Below the pieces are notes generated by a model. It did not search any database, was not told the DNA's origin, and saw only the letters and a list, made by a program, of their open reading frames with translations. A stretch of DNA of 6,354 bases from JANXUF01 sp043747685 (GTDB taxonomy: Bacteria > Actinomycetota > Acidimicrobiia > Acidimicrobiales > Ilumatobacteraceae), in assembly GCA_043747685.1 (NCBI GenBank), contig JAYTOR010000255.1:1-6354 (forward strand). The letters run 5' to 3'. Shown one piece after another: positions 1 to 6,243 of the stretch; within the stretch, counting starts at the first letter, position 1, and every line of letters starts with the position of its first letter. The position numbers were made by a program, and so were the translations under genes.

Positions 1-1509
1 CAGGCAGTGTTCTGCATCGACGTGCGGTCCGAGGTGTTCCGACGGGCGCTGGAGACCACCGAGCCGTCGGTCCAGTCGCGAGGATTCGCCGGGTTCTTCG
101 GGCTGCCGATCTCGTACACGCCCGCCGGCAGCGCGCTGAAACGACCGCAGCTTCCCGGTCTCCTGGAGCCGACGCTCGTGGTGACCGACATCGCATCAGA
201 CCGCGAGCCGGAGGCGCTGGCCACACATCGGTCGAACGTGCTCGGCGAACGGCAGCGCTGGGATGCGTTCCGGCGTCAACCCTCCTCGGTGTTCAGCTTC
301 GTGGAGGCACTCGGCCTGCTCTACGTCGTCAAACTCGTCAAGGAGAGCATGCCCCACCGGCATCGGCCGGTCAGCTGGGAGCTCGATGGTCTCGGCCACG
401 TCGGTGAGCGCCTGCGGCCCCGACTCGCACTGCTCGACGACGACCCGGCCGCCGCCGCACTGCTCGCTCATCGGGTGCTGGTCGGCATGGGAATGCTCGA
501 CGGCTTCGCGCCGCTGGTGATGCTGTGCGGGCACGGGAGCCTGAGCGCCAACAACCCTCACGCCGCCGGACTCGACTGTGGTGCCTGCGGAGGCCAGACG
601 GGGGAGGTGAACGCCCGCGTGCTCGCCGACCTGTTGAACGACCAGCGGGTTCGGGATCGATTGCGAGGCATGGGGGTCGACCTACCGCTGTCGACGTGGT
701 TCGTGGCGGCACTCCACACCACCACCACCGATGCGGTCGAGTTGTTCGACGTCGATCTCGTACCGGAGTCACACCGGCAGCGCGTCAGTGCACTGGAGCA
801 ATCGCTTCGCGTTGCGGGGGATCATGCGCGTGCCGAGCGAGCCGCGTCGCTCGGCCTCGGCCACCACGTCCCCGTTCCTCGCCGCCTGGAGCGGGCGCTG
901 GTCGAACGGGCGAACGACTGGTCACAGGTGCGGCCGGAATGGGGACTCGCAGGCAATGCAGGATTCGTCGTCGCTCCGCGATGGCGTACCAGACAGCTCG
1001 ACCTGCAGGGCCGAAGCTTCCTGCACGACTACGACTGGCGTCTCGACCCCGACGGGGCGGTACTGACCTCGATCATGACCGCCCCGATGGTGGTGACGAA
1101 CTGGATCAACCTGCAGTACCACGCTTCGACGGTCGACAATCGCCGCTACGGCAGCGGCAACAAGGTGCTCCACAACGTCGTCGGTGGTCGTATCGGCGTC
1201 TTCGAGGGCAACGGCGGCGACCTGCGCATTGGGCTGGCGATCCAATCCCTCCACGACGGCCACACCCTCCGTCACCCGCCACTTCGACTCTCGGTATTCG
1301 TCGAGTCCCCCCGCGCTCCGATCGACGCAATTATCGACGGGCAACCGGTCGTGCAGGACCTGGTGCTCAACGGCTGGCTCAACCTCCTGCGCATCGAACC
1401 AGCTGACGGCGCAGTCGAGGAGCGGTCGGGCGACGGGTGGCGATGCCGCCCTGTCCTGCCTGTTTCCAGTGACCTGGCCGCCACCTTCGGCAGACGAGCG
1501 AGCGGGTGA
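1..1509 (+). CDS. dabA: DabA inorganic carbon transporter subunit (DUF2309/UPF0753), 5'-truncated
   Basis: This is the C-terminal 502 codons of DabA, the cytoplasmic, zinc-binding, beta-carbonic-anhydrase-like subunit that works with the membrane protein DabB to accumulate bicarbonate or CO2. The reading frame is open at the window edge; codon 3 (GTG) is internal, not a start. The CIDVRSE motif sits at codons 4-10, CGHGS at 176-180 and the DCGACGGQTG segment at 192-201. The putative zinc/catalytic residues are Cys5, Asp7, His178 and Cys193. Their spacing matches C351, D353, H524 and C539 of the Halothiobacillus DabA as I recall it, so about 346 residues lie upstream and the whole protein would be about 850 aa, normal for the family. 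Later conserved blocks include EWGLAGNAGF and the NWINLQYHASTVDN region. DabB is usually encoded next to dabA, but lies outside this window if present. Nothing suggests a pseudogene. The family call is very secure; physiological function is inferred. Confidence 0.95.
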   Translation, partial: QAVFCIDVRSEVFRRALETTEPSVQSRGFAGFFGLPISYTPAGSALKRPQLPGLLEPTLVVTDIASDREPEALATHRSNVLGERQRWDAFRRQPSSVFSFVEALGLLYVVKLVKESMPHRHRPVSWELDGLGHVGERLRPRLALLDDDPAAAALLAHRVLVGMGMLDGFAPLVMLCGHGSLSANNPHAAGLDCGACGGQTGEVNARVLADLLNDQRVRDRLRGMGVDLPLSTWFVAALHTTTTDAVELFDVDLVPESHRQRVSALEQSLRVAGDHARAERAASLGLGHHVPVPRRLERALVERANDWSQVRPEWGLAGNAGFVVAPRWRTRQLDLQGRSFLHDYDWRLDPDGAVLTSIMTAPMVVTNWINLQYHASTVDNRRYGSGNKVLHNVVGGRIGVFEGNGGDLRIGLAIQSLHDGHTLRHPPLRLSVFVESPRAPIDAIIDGQPVVQDLVLNGWLNLLRIEPADGAVEERSGDGWRCRPVLPVSSDLAATFGRRASG

Positions 1510-1519
1510 CGATCGATGC

Positions 1520-1553
1520 GTGCCGTGGGGGGTTGTGCCGTGGTGACTAGTCT
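1520..1553 (+). promoter_or_regulatory. Possible promoter/operator region of the four-gene operon
   Basis: The 99 bases between dabA and the next gene hold two exact copies of GTGCCGTGG (1520-1528 and 1535-1543), 15 bases apart start to start. They are followed at once by GACTAGTC (1545-1552), a perfect 8-base palindrome. The hexamer TAGTCT (1548-1553) fits the loose actinobacterial -10 pattern TAnnnT and would give a leader of roughly 50 bases. No good -35 hexamer is seen at 16-18 bases. The direct repeats could be an operator overlapping the promoter, but this is only a suggestion. No convincing terminator hairpin for dabA was found, so read-through from dabA is also possible. Confidence 0.22.
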
Positions 1554-1597
1554 CGTCAAGGCGGTCAGGCTGGTGCCGGCCGTGTCGTGAAGCGTTT

Positions 1598-1604
1598 GGG
1601 AGAG
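1598..1604 (+). promoter_or_regulatory. Ribosome binding site that fixes the TTG start at 1609
   Basis: GGGAGAG, a good Shine-Dalgarno match (core GGAG at 1599-1602), lies six bases upstream of a TTG at 1609. An in-frame TGA at 1588-1590 leaves almost no room for an earlier start, and no ATG or GTG occurs between that stop and 1609. This supports the TTG as the true initiation codon of the first operon gene. Confidence 0.7.
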
Positions 1605-1608
1605 CCGG

Positions 1609-2391
1609 TTGAGTAACCCGAGTTTGGAAGACGCCCTCGAGGCGATCGAGCGTGAGGCTGCAGTGATGGTACGCGCCTCGGCGGCGGTGCACACCGAGGC
1701 GAAGCGGGTCAGAGCAGCGGCGGCTTCGGGTCAGTTGCGGGCGTTGCGTCAGTCGTTGGAAACGCTGACGCGTCTCGCTGAACAGGCTGCAGTGACGGCG
1801 CGGGACGTGCAGTCCGGTTGGGGGTTCGACGAGCACGCCTATTTCGCTTCTGGCGGCTACACCGCCGAGGTGTTGGCGTTGGCTGCAGGGCAGGGTTTGA
1901 GTGTGTTTGCATCCGATGAGCGGATGTTGAGTTATCCGGCGGTCGTGTCGTTGTCGGCGTCGGATGCGTCCGTGTTGATCGACAGGGTGAAGGATCGTCG
2001 TGTGCGTCCGTCTGTGTTGGTGCGTACGTTGAAAGCACTGCAGGGACGTCCGCCGAAATTCAAGGCGGACGTGTTCCTCGAGGCGCTTGCCACTGCCTAC
2101 AGGCTGGTCGTTGCCAGCAGCGGCTTGCGTGCCGGGGCCACAGTCAAGTTGGTCGACGTGTATCACGTATTGACGGTCCTGCCGGGCTCGGCCAAGGAGT
2201 ACAGCCGTCAAGAACTGGCACGCGATCTGTACCTGCTCGATCAGAGTGGTGTGACCACGACTCGTGACGGGCGGATGTTGGCGTTGCCGGCAAGCGCGTT
2301 GACGCGCGACTCTGGCGTGTTGCGAACGGTCACACGATCCGGGCAGGACAAGGTGTACGCCGGGATCAGTTTCGAGGGTGGTCGGTCGTGA
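1609..2391 (+). CDS. Unrecognised operon protein with helical N-terminus and likely C-terminal winged helix
   Basis: I do not recognise a named family. The protein has 260 aa, with no signal peptide or membrane segment, so it is probably cytoplasmic. Residues 5-66 are rich in Ala, Glu, Arg and Leu and look like one or two long helices, possibly a coiled coil. Residues 75-150 are mixed, and residues 153-170 form another likely amphipathic helix. Residues 183-232 resemble a winged helix-turn-helix: a helix (183-190), then SRQELARDLYLLDQSGV (199-215) as a helix-turn-helix core, then TTTRDGRMLALP as a possible wing. The TTG start is set by a good ribosome binding site and an upstream stop. The stop overlaps the next start by four bases, so it is co-translated with the ATPase-like genes and is probably their partner, for example a DNA-binding or adaptor subunit. 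Leucine codons are strikingly TTG-rich (19 TTG, 4 CTC), unlike the last gene of the operon. Confidence 0.85.
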   Translation: MSNPSLEDALEAIEREAAVMVRASAAVHTEAKRVRAAAASGQLRALRQSLETLTRLAEQAAVTARDVQSGWGFDEHAYFASGGYTAEVLALAAGQGLSVFASDERMLSYPAVVSLSASDASVLIDRVKDRRVRPSVLVRTLKALQGRPPKFKADVFLEALATAYRLVVASSGLRAGATVKLVDVYHVLTVLPGSAKEYSRQELARDLYLLDQSGVTTTRDGRMLALPASALTRDSGVLRTVTRSGQDKVYAGISFEGGRS

Positions 2392-3344
2392 TCGCCGTCG
2401 ACGAGTATGCCGATTTTTTGGTGGCCGAGTATCTCGACTCCTATATCGCTGGTGGTGGTGCGGCGGTCAAGTTCGTGGTGGCCGGCGGCGCCGGGGAGGC
2501 CGAGGATTTCAGTCGGACAGTCAGCGAGCGGGCAGCGGCGGACGGGTATGTGACGGTGCGCGTCGACGCTGTGGATGTCCGTGTGCACCTGATCGATCAG
2601 ATTTTCTTCGCTGTCGCTGCCCGCATCGATTGGGATGCGCTCGCCGCCCGTCGGGTTCGAGAGACGTTCGCCGCGGTCTCGCATCCGGTCGCCGACGGGT
2701 CGAGTGATGTTTCGGTGGAGGCGGTGGCCGCTCATCATCAGGTCGATGCGGGCGAGTTGAGCCGTGACATGAACCGCCGGCTGCAACAGGACGTGTTCCA
2801 TGACTACGAGATGGTCCAGGAGTTCCGTATCGCCATGCTGCGCCTGTGTCAGGCGCAGATGCGCACTGGGCAGGTGACCGAGGCCGAGCATGATGCCGTG
2901 CTCGCCTGGTTGCGGGGCGAGTTGCACAAGATTTCGCTGCTTCGCACGGCGATGATTTTTCGTCGGATCGGACGGCACAATGCCCGCCAGCTGTTGTTCT
3001 CGTTGGCTCACTGGTTGGCGGTCAATGGTCATGCCGGGCTGCTCGTCGAGGTCGACGTGCGCCGTTTCGGGTTCGCCAGACGCCCCCAAGCCGATGAACG
3101 GCACGGTTTCTATTACACGAAAGCCAACCTGCTCGACGGTTACGAGTTGCTGCGTCAACTCGTCGACAACACCGACGAACTGTCGCACTGCTGTGTGGTG
3201 GTGATCGCCGCGCCGGAGTTCATTTCCGATGTGTCCCGCGGCGTCGACGCCTACCAGGCGTTGAAGCTGCGGATCTTCGACGAAGTCCGCGACCGCAACC
3301 GTGACAACCCGTATTCGTCGCTGATCCGGTTGGGCTCGGCGTGA
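2388..3344 (+). CDS. DUF2791/BrxD-like P-loop protein with degenerate Walker motifs (pseudo-ATPase)
   Basis: A 318-aa protein with the layout of the DUF2791 (BrxC/BrxD) P-loop family. At the Walker A position there is VAGGAGEAEDF (residues 31-41), which keeps the glycines but lacks the GK[S/T] lysine and Ser/Thr. At the Walker B position, after a helix with HNARQLLFSLAHWL (197-210), there is GLLVEVDVRRF (217-227), where the usual Asp-Glu pair is Asp-Val. The following YYTKANLLDGYELLRQLVDNT region (242-262) and the strand CVVVIAAPEFI (269-279) resemble the post-Walker-B and sensor strands of the family. It is therefore probably unable to hydrolyse ATP and may serve as a structural partner of the intact ATPase encoded next. 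The GTG start overlaps the previous stop (GTGA), with GAGGG at 2374-2378 as a plausible ribosome binding site. Family assignment is from recalled patterns; loss of the motifs is seen directly. Confidence 0.8.
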   Translation: MIAVDEYADFLVAEYLDSYIAGGGAAVKFVVAGGAGEAEDFSRTVSERAAADGYVTVRVDAVDVRVHLIDQIFFAVAARIDWDALAARRVRETFAAVSHPVADGSSDVSVEAVAAHHQVDAGELSRDMNRRLQQDVFHDYEMVQEFRIAMLRLCQAQMRTGQVTEAEHDAVLAWLRGELHKISLLRTAMIFRRIGRHNARQLLFSLAHWLAVNGHAGLLVEVDVRRFGFARRPQADERHGFYYTKANLLDGYELLRQLVDNTDELSHCCVVVIAAPEFISDVSRGVDAYQALKLRIFDEVRDRNRDNPYSSLIRLGSA

Positions 3345-4636
3345 GCGGCGAAACGTCGCCGCCGGCGTTGGCCGCCAGGCGGGCGTTGGAAGCGCTGCGC
3401 GCGGGGGTGCCGAACCGTGACGCCGTTGCCGCTCTCGGGTCGCTGCAAACAGCGGTGGAGGACCGTTTCAGCGAACTGCTCGAGACACTCGCCAGGCGCG
3501 ACGGGACCCCGACCGGTGGGATGCTGATCAGCGGCGGGTTCGGGGCCGGCAAGAGTCACGTGCTCGAGTATCTCGCACACCGTGCGCTGGAGGCCGGTTT
3601 CGTCGTTTCCAAGGTGGTCATCTCCAAAGAAACAGCGCTTCACGACCCGGTCAAAGTGTTCGCCGCTGCGATCGCCGATGCTCAACTGCCCGGTCGAACG
3701 GGGTCGGCGATCGACGAGATCGCCACCGGGTTGCTGACCGACTCAGCCGAATACGCGGGACTGTATCGGTGGGTGCACAGTGACGATGTGCCGCTCGACA
3801 GTCGTTTCGCGGCGAGCCTGTTCCTCTACGAACACGCCCGTGGCGACGCCGAGTTCGCTGACCGGATCGTGCGTTTCTGGGCGGGCGATCCCCTTCCCGT
3901 CGCCGACCTGCGCCGGCGTCTGAAAGAGTCCGGGTCGGCATCGGTGTACCGCCTGGCGGCGATACGCGAACGCGACCTCGCCGTCCAACGTTTCCGGTTC
4001 GTGTCCCGTTTGATCACCGCCGCCGGCTACCGCGGCTGGGTCGTATTGCTCGACGAGGTCGAGCTGATCGGACGTTACTCACTGTTGCAACGGGCCAAAT
4101 CGTACGCTGAGGTGGCCCGGTGGGTGCGCGGCGACCGCGACGACCCTGACGCACCGCTTGCGGCGGTGCTGACCACCGTCGACGATTTCGAGGCGCAGGT
4201 GCTCGTCGGCAAGAACGACCTCGAACTGATCTCGAAACGGCTACGGATGAAACAGACCACCGAATCCGAGTTGCTCGCCGGTGCCGCCGAGACCGGTATG
4301 CGTGTGATCGAACGAGACCAGATCCGACTCCAGCCCCCCGACCGTGACGAACTCGACCGCACCTACACCAAACTCAAACAGATCCACGGCGCAGCGTTCG
4401 GATGGGATCCGCCCGATGTCGAAGGCTTGGAACGCCTCCCGTCGAACCGGATGCGTCAATACGTCAGGGCGTGGATCAACGAATGGGACCTGCGACGCCT
4501 CGACCCGACCTACACCCCTGATCTCGCCGTCAACGAGCTGATCATCGACCTCACCGACGACGACAACCCCACCAGCGACGACAACCCCACCAGCGACGAC
4601 GGGACGGGACTCGACGGCGGGACAGGACTGGCTTGA
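3341..4636 (+). CDS. DUF2791/BrxD-like ATPase
   Basis: A 431-aa ATPase of the DUF2791 family, to which BrxD of type 2 BREX phage-defence islands belongs. Walker A is GGFGAGKS (residues 65-72, Lys71), Walker B is WVVLLDE (233-239, Asp238/Glu239), and LAAVLTTVDDF (273-283) fits the sensor strand. Family-like segments include ETALHDPVKVF (97-107) and ELIGRYSLLQRAKSYAEVARW (241-261). It probably couples ATP hydrolysis to loading or remodelling on DNA with the neighbouring helicase and the motif-less paralogue; this is inferred. The GTG start overlaps the preceding stop (GTGA); the ribosome binding site is weak, so translation probably depends on coupling. The C-terminal tail (405-431) is a low-complexity acidic extension with a duplicated DDNPTS unit followed by GTGL-type repeats, unlikely to belong to the folded domain. 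Leucine codons are 8 TTG to 20 CTC, intermediate in the operon trend. Confidence 0.88.
   Translation: MSGETSPPALAARRALEALRAGVPNRDAVAALGSLQTAVEDRFSELLETLARRDGTPTGGMLISGGFGAGKSHVLEYLAHRALEAGFVVSKVVISKETALHDPVKVFAAAIADAQLPGRTGSAIDEIATGLLTDSAEYAGLYRWVHSDDVPLDSRFAASLFLYEHARGDAEFADRIVRFWAGDPLPVADLRRRLKESGSASVYRLAAIRERDLAVQRFRFVSRLITAAGYRGWVVLLDEVELIGRYSLLQRAKSYAEVARWVRGDRDDPDAPLAAVLTTVDDFEAQVLVGKNDLELISKRLRMKQTTESELLAGAAETGMRVIERDQIRLQPPDRDELDRTYTKLKQIHGAAFGWDPPDVEGLERLPSNRMRQYVRAWINEWDLRRLDPTYTPDLAVNELIIDLTDDDNPTSDDNPTSDDGTGLDGGTGLA
4558..4600 (+). repeat. 18-bp tandem repeat in the 3' end of the DUF2791 ATPase gene
   Basis: Two exact copies of an 18-base unit (4559-4576 and 4577-4594, encoding DDNPTS) plus a six-base partial third copy. 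The unit is a multiple of three, so gain or loss of copies would change the length of the acidic protein tail without a frameshift. A second, imperfect duplication follows (4598-4612 and 4613-4630, each giving GTGL-like residues), and the likely ribosome binding site of the next gene (AGGA at 4624-4627) falls inside it. Confidence 0.85.
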
Positions 4637-6237
4637 CAGCCCTGCGTGAGGTCGACGCCGTGGTCGACCTCCGACCGGGATGCACCGCCGCCGAGATCCG
4701 CGACCTGCTACGGGCCAACGGCAGGGTGTCGATCACGACTGCCGACGTCGTCCGCGTCTTGCGCACCAATGCGCACCGCTTCCGGCACGACGGCAACGAA
4801 CCCGCCCGATGGTGGCCCGCTGTCGACGATCCCGGGCCGGCACGCGACAGGGGACCCGGCGCCGCTCCCCACGGGTCGACCTTACCGCTGTACCGCTGGC
4901 AGATCGAGGCGCTCGACGCATGGCGGCACCGGGGCGGGCGGGGCGTCGTCGAAGCCGTCACCGGGACCGGCAAGACACTCGTCGGTGTCGCCGCCGCCAA
5001 CGACGAACTCGCGCGCCGAGGCCAAGTCCTGGTGCTCGTACCGACACGCGAACTGGCCGACCAATGGGCAGATGCACTCGCCAGGCACGGGCCGGACACC
5101 GCCCGTCTTGGGCGGCTCGGAGGGGGCAGTCGCGACAGTCTCAGCGACCACGACATTGTTGTCGCCGTTGTCAACTCCGCCCGTGACGCCGATCTCCGGC
5201 CCCGCCGCCCTGGCGGACTGCTCATCGCCGACGAATGCCACCGCTACGGCTCCGACGGCAACCGTGTCGCATTGCACGCCGGTTTCGGCCGCCGCCTCGG
5301 GCTCAGCGCCACCTATGCCCGTGCCGACGACGCACATCTCACCTGGCTCGACCCGTATTTCGGGGGGACCTGCTACCGAATCGGCTACCGGCGTGCCATC
5401 GCCGATGGCGTCACCGCCAGATTCGACGTCGCTCTCGCCGGGGTCGACTTCGCCCCCGGCGAACGTGGCGACTACGACGAGCTCACGTTGACGATGTCGA
5501 CAACCCGAGCGCAACTGATCGCCGCTGGACATGCGCCGCCAGAGCCGATCGGCGCGTTCTTCGCCGCTGTCGCCTCGCTCGCCCGTCGCCGCGGGCACAG
5601 CCCCGGAACGTCGGCGGCACGGCGTTACCTCGCCGCCATGCAACAGCGACGCCGGTTGCTGGCCGAAACTCCCACCAAAATGCAGGCGCTCGACGGGCTC
5701 GTCCCGACCATCGGGGGCTGCGAGCGGGCGATCATCTTCACCCAAAGTATCGCCGGCGCAGAACATGCCGCCGCCCGACTGTCGGGTCACGGCATCTCGG
5801 CAGCGGCGATCCACTCCCGACTCGACACCGTCGATCGACGCATCGTGCTGTCCCGTTTCGCGACCGGTGACCTCCAGGCCATCACTGCACCCCAGGTTCT
5901 CGACGAGGGCGTCGATGTGCCGGCCGCCGACCTTGGCGTCATCCTCGCCGCCAGCCGCAGTCGCCGCCAGATGATCCAGAGGATGGGCAGAGTGCTACGC
6001 CCCAAACCCGATGGGCGCCGCGCCCGCTTCGTCATCGTGTATGTCGCTGGGACAGTCGAAGATCCCGCCAACGGGGCCTACGAAGGCTTCCTCGAGGAAA
6101 TCACCCCCGTCGCCGACCGGGTACACACCTTCACACCCGCAGAGACCGGTGACCTCGACGCCTACCTCCGCCCCGGCACCCACCAGACATCGGGACTGCT
6201 CACAGGTACCGGGCGGCATGTCGTCATGCGCGAGTGA
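4633..6237 (+). CDS. Superfamily 2 DEAD/DEAH-type helicase with N-terminal helix-turn-helix-like segment
   Basis: A 534-aa ATP-dependent DNA helicase or translocase with a complete SF2 core. A Q-like motif YRWQIEAL lies at residues 87-94, motif I VTGTGKT at 109-115, motif Ia VLVPTRELADQW at 134-145, motif II DECH at 200-203, motif III LSATY at 224-228, motif IV AIIFTQS at 366-372, motif V VLDEGVDVP at 422-430 and motif VI QMIQRMGRVLRP at 446-457 with both arginines. The organisation resembles compact XPB/type III restriction-like helicases rather than the long Lhr-like BrxHI helicase. Residues 17-61 (CTAAEIRDLLRANG, then DVVRVL and a terminal RWW) look like a small winged helix that could bind DNA or a partner. 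The TTG start overlaps the ATPase stop (TTGA) with AGGA at 4624-4627. Leucine codons are CTC-rich (28 CTC, 4 TTG). It is the last operon gene; helicase identity is secure, defence role is inferred. Confidence 0.93.
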   Translation: MTALREVDAVVDLRPGCTAAEIRDLLRANGRVSITTADVVRVLRTNAHRFRHDGNEPARWWPAVDDPGPARDRGPGAAPHGSTLPLYRWQIEALDAWRHRGGRGVVEAVTGTGKTLVGVAAANDELARRGQVLVLVPTRELADQWADALARHGPDTARLGRLGGGSRDSLSDHDIVVAVVNSARDADLRPRRPGGLLIADECHRYGSDGNRVALHAGFGRRLGLSATYARADDAHLTWLDPYFGGTCYRIGYRRAIADGVTARFDVALAGVDFAPGERGDYDELTLTMSTTRAQLIAAGHAPPEPIGAFFAAVASLARRRGHSPGTSAARRYLAAMQQRRRLLAETPTKMQALDGLVPTIGGCERAIIFTQSIAGAEHAAARLSGHGISAAAIHSRLDTVDRRIVLSRFATGDLQAITAPQVLDEGVDVPAADLGVILAASRSRRQMIQRMGRVLRPKPDGRRARFVIVYVAGTVEDPANGAYEGFLEEITPVADRVHTFTPAETGDLDAYLRPGTHQTSGLLTGTGRHVVMRE

Positions 6238-6243
6238 GGGCTC

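Noticed and set aside
525..1406. Plus-strand alternative frame inside dabA
   Set aside because: Arg/Pro-rich out-of-frame translation of a secure DabA coding region.
1510..1608. Short gene or small RNA in the dabA-operon gap
   Set aside because: No start with a ribosome binding site and no stable hairpin was seen; the frames are short.
922..2211. Long minus-strand open frame crossing dabA, the intergenic gap and the first operon gene
   Set aside because: Its translation is low-complexity, rich in His/Arg/Gln, matches no family, and lies opposite well-supported coding sequence. Such mirror frames are expected in GC-rich DNA.
2241..3188. Minus-strand open frame of about 315 codons opposite the pseudo-ATPase gene
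   Set aside because: It mirrors the codon pattern of the plus-strand gene, has no recognisable domain, and would break the tightly overlapping operon.
4882..5814. Minus-strand open frame of about 310 codons opposite the helicase
   Set aside because: It is Gly/Val-rich with no motifs, while the plus strand shows every SF2 helicase motif in order.
6216..6229. Small inverted repeat GCATG-TCGT-CATGC as a terminator
   Set aside because: Only five base pairs, inside the helicase coding end, and with no T-run on either strand.
1609..6237. A full BREX or DISARM system
   Set aside because: No PglZ, PglX/DrmM methyltransferase, PglW, BrxC, DrmB or phospholipase-D protein is present. Only the BrxD-like family and a generic helicase are shared.
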